A DNA stretch of 64,000 nucleotides from Paenilisteria rustica. Lineage in GTDB: Bacteria > Bacillota > Bacilli > Lactobacillales > Listeriaceae. This document shows, piece after piece, positions 43,458 through 51,631 of this stretch (its first letter is position 1; each line of letters opens with the position of its first letter). Position numbers and translations under genes: made by a program. Location of the stretch: positions 1 through 64,000 of the forward strand of contig NZ_JABJVM010000010.1 of the NCBI RefSeq assembly GCF_013820765.1. Reading direction: 5' to 3'. A model generated the notes under the pieces. It saw only the letters and a program-made list of their open reading frames with translations. It was not told the origin of the DNA and did no database searches.

Positions 43458-44205
43458 TTGGAATGATATGCAAGTAATGGTTGGACGCAACATGAAGCAT
43501 GCCTTTCGAAGTGCGGATACGATTATCACAACCATTGCGATGCCACTGATGATTATGTTGATGTTTGTTTATGTTTTTGGAGGTTCGATTGATACTGGTT
43601 CAGAAAATTATATTAATTATGTTGTTCCGGGGATCATGTTTTTATGTATCGCAATGGGTTCAACGTACACGGCAGTAAGACTAAATCATGATGTGACGAC
43701 GGGTATTATTGACCGTTTCCACTCGATGCCAATCGCGAAATCGTCCATTTTGACAGGGCATGTGGTGACTTCGGTCGTTTTCAATTTAATTTCGACACTG
43801 GTCGTTGTCTTGGTAGCATTCCTATTGGGATTCAGGCCGGAAGCAGGATTCGTCGGCTGGCTCGTCGTTATTTTGATCTTACTATTGTTCACGCTAGCGA
43901 TGACATGGATTGCGGTGATATCCGGATTGCTCGCGAAAAGCGCAGAAGGTTCAGGCTCGTTCAGCTACCTCATCCTACTGCTACTATTCGTTAGCTCCGC
44001 GTTCACACCGACAGATTCGATGACAAAAATCGTTCGGGCATTTGCGGAAAATCAACCAATGACGCCGATTATCGAGAGTGTGCGATCACTTCTCGTGGGC
44101 AACGTAAACACAGGTGAAGTTTGGACGGCAATTGCCTGGTGCGGAGGAATTTTCATTGTCGCGATGATAGCCTCGATGCAGATTTATAAACGCAAAACTG
44201 AATAA
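43444..44205 (+). CDS. ABC-2 type exporter permease, DrrB-type
   Basis: 253 residues from ATG 43444 (a GTG at 43438 is also in frame; AAAGGG fits the ATG better). About six membrane segments and the ABC-2 motif region VVPGIMFLCIAMGS and FSYLILLLLFVSSAFTP. It is the membrane partner of the DrrA-like ATPase, with overlapping reading frames, and the last gene of the PadR operon. Confidence 0.88.
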   Translation: MMRNNWNDMQVMVGRNMKHAFRSADTIITTIAMPLMIMLMFVYVFGGSIDTGSENYINYVVPGIMFLCIAMGSTYTAVRLNHDVTTGIIDRFHSMPIAKSSILTGHVVTSVVFNLISTLVVVLVAFLLGFRPEAGFVGWLVVILILLLFTLAMTWIAVISGLLAKSAEGSGSFSYLILLLLFVSSAFTPTDSMTKIVRAFAENQPMTPIIESVRSLLVGNVNTGEVWTAIAWCGGIFIVAMIASMQIYKRKTE

Positions 44206-44208
44206 GGC

Positions 44209-44250
44209 AAAAAGATAACCATCCAGTGAGGCGAATGGTTATCTTTTTTT
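44209..44250. terminator. bidirectional terminator
   Basis: A 13-14 bp stem (AAAAGATAACCAT with ATGGTTATCTTTT) with T-runs on both sides, between the converging exporter and AMP-dependent synthetase genes. Confidence 0.88.
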
Positions 44251-44254
44251 GCGT

Positions 44255-45784
44255 CTAATTTTCGCTATTTTGAAGAGAACGTTCTAATTCCAAACGCTGA
44301 ATTTTCATCGTTGCAGTCCGCGGCATCTCATCATATCTCATGAGAATTGGTTCATTCAGATGCGGCAAATCGGATACTTTTTTCCACCACAAATCCCAAT
44401 TCATTTCCGCGCTCTCATTCACCGCAACAATCGGCTGCGGACTCCCATTTTTCCCACGAATAATCACGACCTCATCTAGAAAAGTCAGTTCATCAAGCAG
44501 CGCATCTTCAATCGCGAGCGTACTATCAATTTTATCGACGAGATCAACTTGGCGGTCAAGCAAGGAAAGGCCTCCGAGTCGACTTTTGACACCGTAATCG
44601 CCGCTGTCCCACCAAGCGCCGTAGACATTTTCCTCGAAGCGCGGCGTTTCTTTATAATACGTCAGCGCCCGGCCTTTCGAGAACATCTGGATATTGCCGC
44701 TCACACCAGCAGCAACCGGTTTCCCGTCCTGATTCACAATCCGAGCCTTCGTCAAACCTGGCATTCCAACACCCATCGCACGCGCATTCGTCCGTTTAAG
44801 CGTAGACTTCGTATGGAAACGCATAATCATCGGACCGCATTCACTCTGCCCATACACCTGCAAAAACACCGGCAAGCGATACTCCGAGCAACGCAAAAAC
44901 GTCGCCATCGTCTCTTTGTTAATCGCATCAAACGTGGAATGATAATACTTCACACTCTGAAAAACGGCAGGTTCCTCCCGAGCAAGCGACGCCCACTGTA
45001 CAAAATGATTCGGATGCGTTTCCAAAACCATCGGCGCGTAATCCGTCAAAACGCGAGTAATGTTGGCGCGACTCGGATTCGCAATTGGAAGTAGCGGGAA
45101 TCCCTTCGCCATAAGCGACGAAATCCCGATATTAAAACGAGAATGCACCGGCGAAATATGAAAAGCGACCAAACCACGCTTGCGGATGAGGCTCAAAATA
45201 TTCTTTTGCCATTTCGTTCGCCACCCCATTGAGTTCGCCGAGTGCGCAATGAGCTTCGGAACCCCCGTCGTACCAGAAGTATGCGTCATGTAGGAAATCG
45301 TGTCGGGCGTGAGGAAATCCTGCTCACAAAGCTTGTCAAAAGTCGTTGCGAGAATCTCCTCAACCGCGATTAATTTCGAGGCAGGAAGGTTTTTCAGACT
45401 TTGCGCTTTTGCCGCCGTATCCCCATCGAAAATCATCCAAGGATCGTCCAGCCGCGCAACTAAGATGTCCATCGTTGGAGCCGGAAGATGCGCTGAAATC
45501 ATGATTGGAACCGCGCCGAGATAAGAAATAGCAACCGCTAAGAGGTACGTGTCGAATTTGGCCGACTTGTAAACAATGATCTTTTCGCCCTTTTTGACAC
45601 CGATTTTTTGTAATTGCGTCGCCTTCATGATGAGTGCATTTTTTGAATCAAGATATGTAGTTTGCAATTGAAGTTCGGGGAAAGCAGTGAGCGGCTCGTC
45701 GAAGTAAATCGCCTGACTCGGAAAACGCTCCGAAGCTTCGGCGAAATTGGTATAGAGGTTTAGTGGTTTGTATTTGTTAAACAT
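44255..45784 (-). CDS. AMP-dependent synthetase/ligase (acyl-CoA synthetase-like)
   Basis: 509 residues. Core motifs are YMTHTSGTTGVPKLIA (phosphate-binding A3 motif, ~residue 170), VYGQSECGPM (~315), WWDSGDYG with the nucleotide-binding Asp (~390) and a C-terminal MPRTATMKIQR, in which Lys is the expected catalytic residue (~490). It activates a carboxylic acid as acyl-adenylate. There is no carrier protein, thioesterase or ligase partner beside it, so the substrate is unknown. Single-gene transcription unit. Confidence 0.85.
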   Translation of the reverse strand: MFNKYKPLNLYTNFAEASERFPSQAIYFDEPLTAFPELQLQTTYLDSKNALIMKATQLQKIGVKKGEKIIVYKSAKFDTYLLAVAISYLGAVPIMISAHLPAPTMDILVARLDDPWMIFDGDTAAKAQSLKNLPASKLIAVEEILATTFDKLCEQDFLTPDTISYMTHTSGTTGVPKLIAHSANSMGWRTKWQKNILSLIRKRGLVAFHISPVHSRFNIGISSLMAKGFPLLPIANPSRANITRVLTDYAPMVLETHPNHFVQWASLAREEPAVFQSVKYYHSTFDAINKETMATFLRCSEYRLPVFLQVYGQSECGPMIMRFHTKSTLKRTNARAMGVGMPGLTKARIVNQDGKPVAAGVSGNIQMFSKGRALTYYKETPRFEENVYGAWWDSGDYGVKSRLGGLSLLDRQVDLVDKIDSTLAIEDALLDELTFLDEVVIIRGKNGSPQPIVAVNESAEMNWDLWWKKVSDLPHLNEPILMRYDEMPRTATMKIQRLELERSLQNSEN

Positions 45785-45911
45785 GGATGGGTGGTCAACT
45801 CCTTTTTTGGTTGTGATGGGGTTATTATAGCATTATTGTGAGGGAGTTTACAAAGTGTTAGGAGAAATTTAGTAGAAATCGATAATAATAGGAGGATAAT
45901 ATTTCTTTGTT

Positions 45912-45920
45912 TGGTATAAT
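45912..45920 (+). promoter_or_regulatory. extended -10 promoter of the GIY-YIG/DUF2075 unit
   Basis: TG-G-TATAAT, 47 bases before the ATG at 45967, with no clear -35 element. Confidence 0.6.
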
Positions 45921-45966
45921 AGGAGAATATCATAATGATCTGTTCGATGCTAAAGGGGAAATGAAC

Positions 45967-47607
45967 ATGAATTCAAAACTAATCCAAATTAAAAAATTCG
46001 AAAAAGAACCAATCCAAGAAATCGATTCAGCGTATTTCAATAACTACCCAATCGTCTATATTCTCTATAACGATACCAAAAGACCAGCCGCATATATTGG
46101 GCAAACCGTTCATTTGCAACGACGAATGAAACAACATCTAAGCGATACAAAACGGAAATCGTTAAAAACCGCTCTATTCATTGGTAACGAAAAGTTCAAT
46201 CAGTCTGCCACCTACAATGTAGAAACGAATCTGATCAACTTTTTTATTGCAGAGAAAAGATATAAACTTCAAAATGTCAGCCAAACTTTGGATAATAAAA
46301 TGCATGATTACTACAACAAAGAGTATTACGATCAGACATTTTTCGATTCTATCTGGGATGAACTTCGTGAGCAGAATATTGTCAGGGAGACCCTCGACGA
46401 TCTGAGGAATAAAGACGTTTTCAAGTTGTCACCATATAAAGAATTATCCGCAGAGCAGATGGATTTGAAGCATCACATTATCGATTATTGTAAAAGGCAT
46501 ATTGACGATGACAAGCACAGTATATTCTTCATTGAGGGTGACGCTGGTACGGGGAAAAGTGTGGTTCTAAGTTCGACTTTCAATACCGTACAAGATCTTT
46601 CACAGGATAAAGCTTCGAAATTATACGATACGGAAAATTATTTACTTGTAAACCATCAGGAAATGCTGAAAACTTACAAAGAAATTGCAGAAACATTACC
46701 GAACCTAAAGAAAAAGAATTTCATGAAGCCAACCAGTTTTATCAATAGAAAAACAAGTCCAGAGAAGGCAGTAGCTGATATAGTATTTGTCGACGAGGCA
46801 CATTTACTACTTTCCAAAAAAGATAGCTATAATAATTTCAATCAAGACAATCATTTGGAGGAAATCATCAAGCAGAGCAAGATTACAATTGTCGTATACG
46901 ATCGAAAGCAGGTACTAAAGTTCAAGAGTTATTGGGATGACAACCTAATTAATCATGTCAAACGCGGTATTCATAGTGAGGTACTTATGCTAACAAATCA
47001 ATTCAGGATTCGAGCAGAGGAAGAAATTCTAAATTGGATGGACGCATTTACAAATAAAAAGGTCCTACCGCTACCAAAATCGGTCACGAACACGAGAAAA
47101 GATAGTTTTGAACTTGAAATTTTTTCAGATGCAGGTGAAATGTACAAGAAAATTCAGCAGAAGAATAAGAAGTACGGTCTGTCCAGATTAGTATCCACGT
47201 TTGATTATCTGCACAAAAAAGATAAGAAAGACTACTTTATAGAGGAACCCAATTTTAAACTACCATGGAACCGTACCGACTATAAAACAACATGGGCAGA
47301 GGTTGACGAAACGATTAATGAAGTCGGCTCCATTTATACGATTCAAGGGTTTGATTTGAATTACGTGGGAATCATCTTGGGACCGTCTGTATCCTACAAT
47401 TTTGAAAAAGACGAACTGGAGATTATAACTACCAACTATAAGGATTCAGAGGCATTCAAGGCGAGGGCTGATATTCCTGCTGATCAAGTAGAAGAAGTAA
47501 AAACACAAATTATTTTAAATTCTATCAATGTCCTGATGAAACGAGGGATTCATGGCTTATATATTTATGCCTCTGATTCAAAACTGCGTCAGAAACTAGA
47601 GTCATGA
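45967..47607 (+). CDS. GIY-YIG nuclease fused to DUF2075 helicase-like ATPase
   Basis: 546 residues from ATG 45967, which has AAAGGGG 8 bases upstream. Residues ~25-110 form a GIY-YIG-type nuclease: VYILYN, AAYIGQT, a basic LQRRMKQH stretch and a late Glu in YNVETNLIN. Residues ~165-545 match DUF2075, a superfamily 1 helicase-like ATPase: Walker A GDAGTGKSVV, Walker B IVFVDEAHLLL, LTNQFRI and GSIYTIQGFDLNYVG (helicase motif V/VI region). This architecture suggests a nucleic-acid-cleaving, ATP-driven restriction or repair enzyme. The MazG-like gene follows in the same unit. Confidence 0.85.
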   Translation: MNSKLIQIKKFEKEPIQEIDSAYFNNYPIVYILYNDTKRPAAYIGQTVHLQRRMKQHLSDTKRKSLKTALFIGNEKFNQSATYNVETNLINFFIAEKRYKLQNVSQTLDNKMHDYYNKEYYDQTFFDSIWDELREQNIVRETLDDLRNKDVFKLSPYKELSAEQMDLKHHIIDYCKRHIDDDKHSIFFIEGDAGTGKSVVLSSTFNTVQDLSQDKASKLYDTENYLLVNHQEMLKTYKEIAETLPNLKKKNFMKPTSFINRKTSPEKAVADIVFVDEAHLLLSKKDSYNNFNQDNHLEEIIKQSKITIVVYDRKQVLKFKSYWDDNLINHVKRGIHSEVLMLTNQFRIRAEEEILNWMDAFTNKKVLPLPKSVTNTRKDSFELEIFSDAGEMYKKIQQKNKKYGLSRLVSTFDYLHKKDKKDYFIEEPNFKLPWNRTDYKTTWAEVDETINEVGSIYTIQGFDLNYVGIILGPSVSYNFEKDELEIITTNYKDSEAFKARADIPADQVEEVKTQIILNSINVLMKRGIHGLYIYASDSKLRQKLES

Positions 47608-47636
47608 ACCAATTAATTTTTAGGAGGTACTTTGAA

Positions 47637-47966
47637 GTGGATGATCTACTGGCTAAAATAAATGCCTTCAGGGAAGAACGTGATTGGCGGCAATTTCATA
47701 ATCCGAAAGACTTATCTATTTCGATTTCATTGGAAGCAGCGGAATTACTAGAAAATTTTCAATGGAAAACAAGTGAAGAAGTCCTAAATGGGGACATGGA
47801 GAATGTGAAAGAAGAGATTGCGGATGTTTTGATATACTCGTTGATGCTCGCGTCAGATTTGAACATGGACGTCAGTGAGATAATTGAGGAAAAGCTGCAT
47901 AAGAACAGTTTGAAATATCCTATAGCAAGCAGTAAGGGAAGTAGTAAAAAGTACACAGAATTATAA
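47637..47966 (+). CDS. MazG-like nucleotide pyrophosphohydrolase
   Basis: 109 residues from GTG 47637, preferred to ATG 47604 because the perfect AGGAGGT lies at 47622-47628. The all-helical MazG signature is present: SLEAAELLENFQW and VKEEIADVLIYSLML supply the acidic Mg-binding residues (EAAE...EEIAD). Family members hydrolyse NTPs or dNTPs to NMPs. In this unit it could deplete nucleotides when the upstream nuclease-helicase is active, or clean modified nucleotides. It may be translationally coupled to the upstream gene. Confidence 0.85.
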   Translation: MDDLLAKINAFREERDWRQFHNPKDLSISISLEAAELLENFQWKTSEEVLNGDMENVKEEIADVLIYSLMLASDLNMDVSEIIEEKLHKNSLKYPIASSKGSSKKYTEL

Positions 47967-47970
47967 ATAA

Positions 47971-48007
47971 AACGGCTCATTCGCATCATGGAATGAGCCG
48001 TTTTTTT
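47971..48007. terminator. bidirectional terminator
   Basis: Perfect 12-bp stem AACGGCTCATTC with GAATGAGCCGTT, followed by a T-run. It serves the MazG-like gene and, on the other strand, the MFS exporter. Confidence 0.9.
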
Positions 48008-48009
48008 GT

Positions 48010-49422
48010 TCATATCTTCTTCGGCAATCTAAATACCAACACAAAACAAACCACAAGCAGCGCGATATTCACATACATACTCGTCTGTAGCCCATCTGAA
48101 AATGCCTCCGCTTGTGAAACCCCAGTAGCGTCCCCAAGCGTCCTGAAAAATACCGAACCAACAACCGCAATCCCAAAAGAGGAACCAACACGTTGCGCCG
48201 TATTAAACATTCCGCTTGCACCACCGCGCTCTGGCCCAACTACCGTCGAAAGCGTAAAACTGTTCAGCGGTGCAATAATCAAACCACTTCCAAGCCCTGC
48301 GATTAACAACGGCAACGCAATCCACCATGCCGAAAAAACACCATCATGCATCTGAAAAACAATAGAAACCGCAGATAATCCGATTATCACCAAAGCCACC
48401 CCAATATGCAGAAGCTTCCGTCCAATTTTCATAATAAACCGATTACTGTTCGCCGCTGCAACTACGCTCCCAATCGCGAAAGGCGTAATGGCAAGCCCGG
48501 ACGAAATCGCGGACTGACCAAAACCAGTTTGCCATGTAACCGACAAAATGAAGAAAATACTCGTAAATGCCGCAAAATAAACTAATGAAAGCAACATTCC
48601 GGATACAAATGGCTGATTTTTAAGCAAGTTAGGTGAAATTAAAGGCTGATTTCCGCGTTTTGCCTGCCGTACACTCCACCAATATAATAACAAGAAGAAT
48701 GGTATCGAGGACGCCATCCACATATAATCGACGAATCGGAACCCGTTGGAACCTCGTGAAATAACAGGATATAGCAATAACATCAACGCAAGCGTCAATC
48801 CGAGAACGCCAGGAATATCGAATCGCACCTTCTCTTTCGGCGCTTGATGTTTCGGCAAGTAAAGCATCGCCAGAACCAGCGTCACCAAAACAATCGGTAC
48901 ATTGACGAAAAACACCGCGCGCCAACCGTTATCTGGTCCAAATAACTCAATCAATAATCCGCCTGCAAGTGGCCCAATCGCGGTTGCAACACCGATTACC
49001 GAGCCAAGTATTCCGAAGATTTTTCCGAGTTGTTTGCCGTGATACATATCCATAATAACGGCATTGATTTGTGGAAAGAATAATCCCGCCGCAAGCCCCT
49101 GTATTACCCGGGAAATAATCAAGCTTTCCTCAGTTTGCGCGAACCCAGCCGTGATACTCATAATTAAAAATAGCAAAATCCCAAAGATATAAATATTTTT
49201 CCGACCGAAGCGATCGCCTAGCCGTCCAGCTAAAATAAGGACGACCCCAAACGCCAATGCATATCCCGAAATAATCCACTCAATCGATTCACTCGTTGCA
49301 TGAAGCGCGGTCGTGATGTCAGGTAGCGCAACATTGACAATCGTTGTATCGAGCAATGATATAAAAGCACCCAGCATGATAGAAACCAGTGCCAACGTTT
49401 TTCGTCTATCTGTTTTCTCCAT
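48010..49422 (-). CDS. MFS multidrug exporter, DHA2 (EmrB/QacA) family
   Basis: 470 residues with about 14 membrane helices. Motif A (LAGRLGDRFGRKN, ~residue 70) and motif D1-like LLDTTIVNVALPDI near the N-terminus are typical of the drug:H+ antiporter family 2. It lies in the inner membrane and expels drugs or toxic metabolites using the proton gradient. No TetR or MarR regulator lies beside it. Substrate unknown. Confidence 0.9.
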   Translation of the reverse strand: MEKTDRRKTLALVSIMLGAFISLLDTTIVNVALPDITTALHATSESIEWIISGYALAFGVVLILAGRLGDRFGRKNIYIFGILLFLIMSITAGFAQTEESLIISRVIQGLAAGLFFPQINAVIMDMYHGKQLGKIFGILGSVIGVATAIGPLAGGLLIELFGPDNGWRAVFFVNVPIVLVTLVLAMLYLPKHQAPKEKVRFDIPGVLGLTLALMLLLYPVISRGSNGFRFVDYMWMASSIPFFLLLYWWSVRQAKRGNQPLISPNLLKNQPFVSGMLLSLVYFAAFTSIFFILSVTWQTGFGQSAISSGLAITPFAIGSVVAAANSNRFIMKIGRKLLHIGVALVIIGLSAVSIVFQMHDGVFSAWWIALPLLIAGLGSGLIIAPLNSFTLSTVVGPERGGASGMFNTAQRVGSSFGIAVVGSVFFRTLGDATGVSQAEAFSDGLQTSMYVNIALLVVCFVLVFRLPKKI

Positions 49423-49535
49423 TTTCGAACCCCCTCGTTTAATTAGTCTATTTCCCCCAAGCCAAATTCTAAACGCCTATTCGAAAGTATATGCTATAAT
49501 CGATACAAAATCCAATCTGAGAGAGGAATTTCGAC

Positions 49536-49925
49536 ATGATAAAAAGTGAAAAAGAGATTGTAAGCGAATTTTTCAAGATTGTGCGGTCTGGGAAAGAAAT
49601 AGAGCGTGCATCGGAGTTTATGGCAGAGACGGTCATCGCGCACCAAGTTCAGGCTGAAAAGGAATATAGTGTGACGCGTTCACCGCAAGATTACTCGGAT
49701 CATGTGCAGGAAATGTTGGATGAGTACGGTGATTTTTCGTTGGAGGTTCAAGAGGTGCTGGCTGATGGGGCGAAGGTGTATGTGAGGTGGCGGCAAATTG
49801 GAGAGAGTCAAAAGGGAAAAGAGATTATCGAGATTGCCAGTGCGGTTTATTTAGTAGAGAATGGGAAAATTGTGGAGTATTGGATTCAGATTGATCGTAA
49901 GGGGTTGGAATTGCAGCTGGGATAG
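49536..49925 (+). CDS. SnoaL-like (NTF2-fold) protein
   Basis: 129 residues. The alpha+beta pattern and segments such as VKVYVRWRQIGESQKG-like strands and VYLVENGKIVEYWIQID fit the SnoaL/NTF2 fold of small polyketide-cyclase-like or ester-cyclase-like proteins. Catalytic His/Asp residues are not obvious, so it may be a binding protein. It diverges from the MFS exporter with a 113-base gap. Ribosome-binding site GAGAGGA. Confidence 0.7.
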   Translation: MIKSEKEIVSEFFKIVRSGKEIERASEFMAETVIAHQVQAEKEYSVTRSPQDYSDHVQEMLDEYGDFSLEVQEVLADGAKVYVRWRQIGESQKGKEIIEIASAVYLVENGKIVEYWIQIDRKGLELQLG

Positions 49926-49958
49926 AGAAATTCAATTTGAATGGAATATGTTTTAGTG

Positions 49959-49987
49959 TTGCAAAAAGAATGATGAATTGGTATAAT
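49959..49987 (+). promoter_or_regulatory. sigma-A promoter of a small RNA
   Basis: TTGCAA, 17 bases, TATAAT: near-consensus. The nearest plus-strand gene with this orientation is more than 12 kb downstream, but a terminator follows within 130 bases, so a short RNA is the likely product. Confidence 0.8.
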
Positions 49988-49993
49988 AGTATT

Positions 49994-50114
49994 GAAAAGA
50001 GAGCTATGCGACTAACATAACTCTCCTAACAAGGTCATATTAAGAATGATTGGCCATTTTTGTCATAATAAACTATTCAATAGCCTCCTAAGCATGTGAG
50101 TAGTTTATTTTTTT
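49994..50114 (+). ncRNA. ~120-nt small RNA, candidate type I antitoxin
   Basis: Runs from the promoter at 49959 to a terminator whose 13-bp stem (50067-50079 with 50097-50109) ends in a T-run. A first hairpin (49998-50008 with 50016-50025) precedes single-stranded CU-rich stretches (TCTCCT and CCTCCT), which could pair with ribosome-binding sites. The opposite strand carries a short hydrophobic ORF whose mRNA would run through this region, so the RNA is antisense to that mRNA's 3' end. No match to a named RNA family is claimed. Confidence 0.6.
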
Positions 50115-50133
50115 CGATCATTTTTAATGTAGG

Positions 50134-50262
50134 TTAACAAGGCTGTACACGAAGGAGTAACAGCTCACTTTGTTCGCGCTTATATTGGAGCTGTAACTCA
50201 TTTACAATTCGAACAGCCCCAACAAACAATAGCATCAACTCTATTGCCATACCAACGTCCAT
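50134..50262 (-). CDS. short hydrophobic peptide, candidate type I toxin
   Basis: 42 residues from ATG 50262, chosen for the ribosome-binding site GGAGGTG 7 bases upstream; a longer in-frame reading to 50319 lacks one. A single hydrophobic stretch (MAIELMLLFVGAVRIV) is followed by a charged tail (QYKREQSE). Size, topology and the antisense small RNA overlapping its 3' side match type I toxins of the TxpA/BsrG or holin-like group, though one Arg interrupts the helix and the sequence is not a clear family member. Confidence 0.5.
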   Translation of the reverse strand: MDVGMAIELMLLFVGAVRIVNELQLQYKREQSELLLLRVQPC

Positions 50263-50382
50263 ATTATCACCTCCACTCATTTCGAATCGAATGAAGGTAC
50301 AAACAATCATAGGCATCACCCCGCAATCGCACTAGGATTTAGCCAACTACTCATAACATTTACTTGTTAGACTCTATTCTAC

Positions 50383-50388
50383 ATTATA
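50383..50388 (-). promoter_or_regulatory. -10 box of the short-peptide gene
   Basis: TATAAT on the minus strand, about 120 bases upstream of the peptide start. The -35 region falls inside a hairpin (50394-50426) and is not clear. Confidence 0.5.
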
Positions 50389-50393
50389 TCCTA

Positions 50394-50426
50394 CACAAAA
50401 ACAACTCGAAAAGAGTTGTTTTTGTG
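50394..50426. terminator. symmetric U-rich hairpin
   Basis: Perfect 14-bp stem CACAAAAACAACTC with GAGTTGTTTTTGTG and a five-base loop. It can act as a terminator in either direction and separates the yebC gene from the peptide-toxin promoter. Confidence 0.7.
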
Positions 50427-50429
50427 ATA

Positions 50430-50469
50430 AATAAACGCTATGTCTCGGATATGAGACATAGCGTTTATT
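50430..50469 (-). terminator. terminator of the YebC-family gene
   Basis: Perfect 17-bp stem (50430-50446 with 50453-50469) starting 13 bases after the yebC stop, with T-rich sequence following on the minus strand. Confidence 0.8.
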
Positions 50470-50482
50470 ACAATTTCAGAGA

Positions 50483-51202
50483 TTACTCTCCCAAATCCAC
50501 ATTATGATACACTTTCTGCACGTCTTCTAAATCTTCCAACGCATCTAGCATCTTCTCGAATTTCGCCAAATCTTCTTCTTCGAGTGTTACTTCATTTTGC
50601 GCGATCATTTCGATTTCAGCGACCGTAAATTCTTCAATTCCAGTGGCTTTCAGCGCTTCTTGCACGCTATGAAAATCTTCGGGTTCGGCGTAAACAATCG
50701 ATTGACCGTCTTCATCGACGACATCACGGACATCGATATCGGCTTCCATCAATGACTCCAATAATTCATCCGCGTCTTTATCTGGAATTCCAAAAATCGC
50801 GGTATTATCAAACATATAAGCAACGGAACCACTCACGCCCATGTTTCCGCCATTTTTACTGTAAGCGGCACGAACGTCTGATGCTGTGCGGTTTACGTTG
50901 TTTGTTAAGGCATCTACAATGACCATCGAACCGTTTGGACCAAAGCCTTCGTAACGTAGCTCGGAGTAGTTTTCATCGCCTGTTCCTTTTGCTTTTTCGA
51001 TGGCGCGGTCGATGATGTGTTTAGGAACGTTGTATGTTTTGGCGCGTTCAATAACGAAGCGCAGTTTTTGATTGGAATGGGGATCTGGATCGCCTTGTTT
51101 TGCGGCTACATAGATTTCAACCCCGAATTTTGCGTAGATACGACTATTATTTGCGTCTTTTGATGCTTTCTTTTCTTTAATATTTGCCCATTTACGGCCC
51201 AT
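50483..51202 (-). CDS. yebC: YebC/PmpR-family protein (YeeN type)
   Basis: 239 residues beginning [18 protein letters not shown], typical of this highly conserved family; the [14 protein letters not shown] segment near residue 115 is also diagnostic. Family members are described as DNA-binding regulators and, more recently, as translation factors that help ribosomes past proline-rich stretches. The acidic C-terminal half is normal. Single gene with its own terminator. The neighbouring adhesin has a proline-rich stalk, but no functional link can be claimed. Confidence 0.92.
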   Translation of the reverse strand: MGRKWANIKEKKASKDANNSRIYAKFGVEIYVAAKQGDPDPHSNQKLRFVIERAKTYNVPKHIIDRAIEKAKGTGDENYSELRYEGFGPNGSMVIVDALTNNVNRTASDVRAAYSKNGGNMGVSGSVAYMFDNTAIFGIPDKDADELLESLMEADIDVRDVVDEDGQSIVYAEPEDFHSVQEALKATGIEEFTVAEIEMIAQNEVTLEEEDLAKFEKMLDALEDLEDVQKVYHNVDLGE

Positions 51203-51631
51203 ATTACCACTCTCTTTCTGATTAGGAGTTTCGCTTACTCTTTTTCATTATAAATGTATTAGGAGGATTTGTTAAGTGTGACGCGAAATTAATCGGAAAT
51301 GATGTTTTCCAAATAAAAGATGCGATATTTCAAACTGGGTCTAAATACCTTATTTTTTTAAGGTCAATAGCGAAATTTTGTACTTTTGAAACTTTTTTGA
51401 CATGAAAAAGCGCTAATTGTGGCGAAAATGTGTCTAAAAATAAAATTAGGACATCTAGGTGTAATGAATGTTACTATACTATCATTTTTCGATTTAGCCC
51501 TAGTTTTTAAAGAAGTTTATGTGTAGACTGAGGCTATTGTTAATAAGTAATATTTCCTTTTTGTTCATGTTTTTAGTTTGGTATGTGTATTTTTGGGAGA
51601 TATTGCTTTGAGAATGGGAGGAGAATAATTG
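51203..51631. other. divergent intergenic region before the large adhesin
   Basis: About 430 AT-rich bases with no gene. It must hold the promoters for yebC (minus) and the adhesin (plus), but no confident -35/-10 pair was found. AGTTTGGTATGTGT and TTATGTGTAGAC resemble half of the PrfA-like palindrome seen elsewhere, without a matching second half. Confidence 0.4.
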
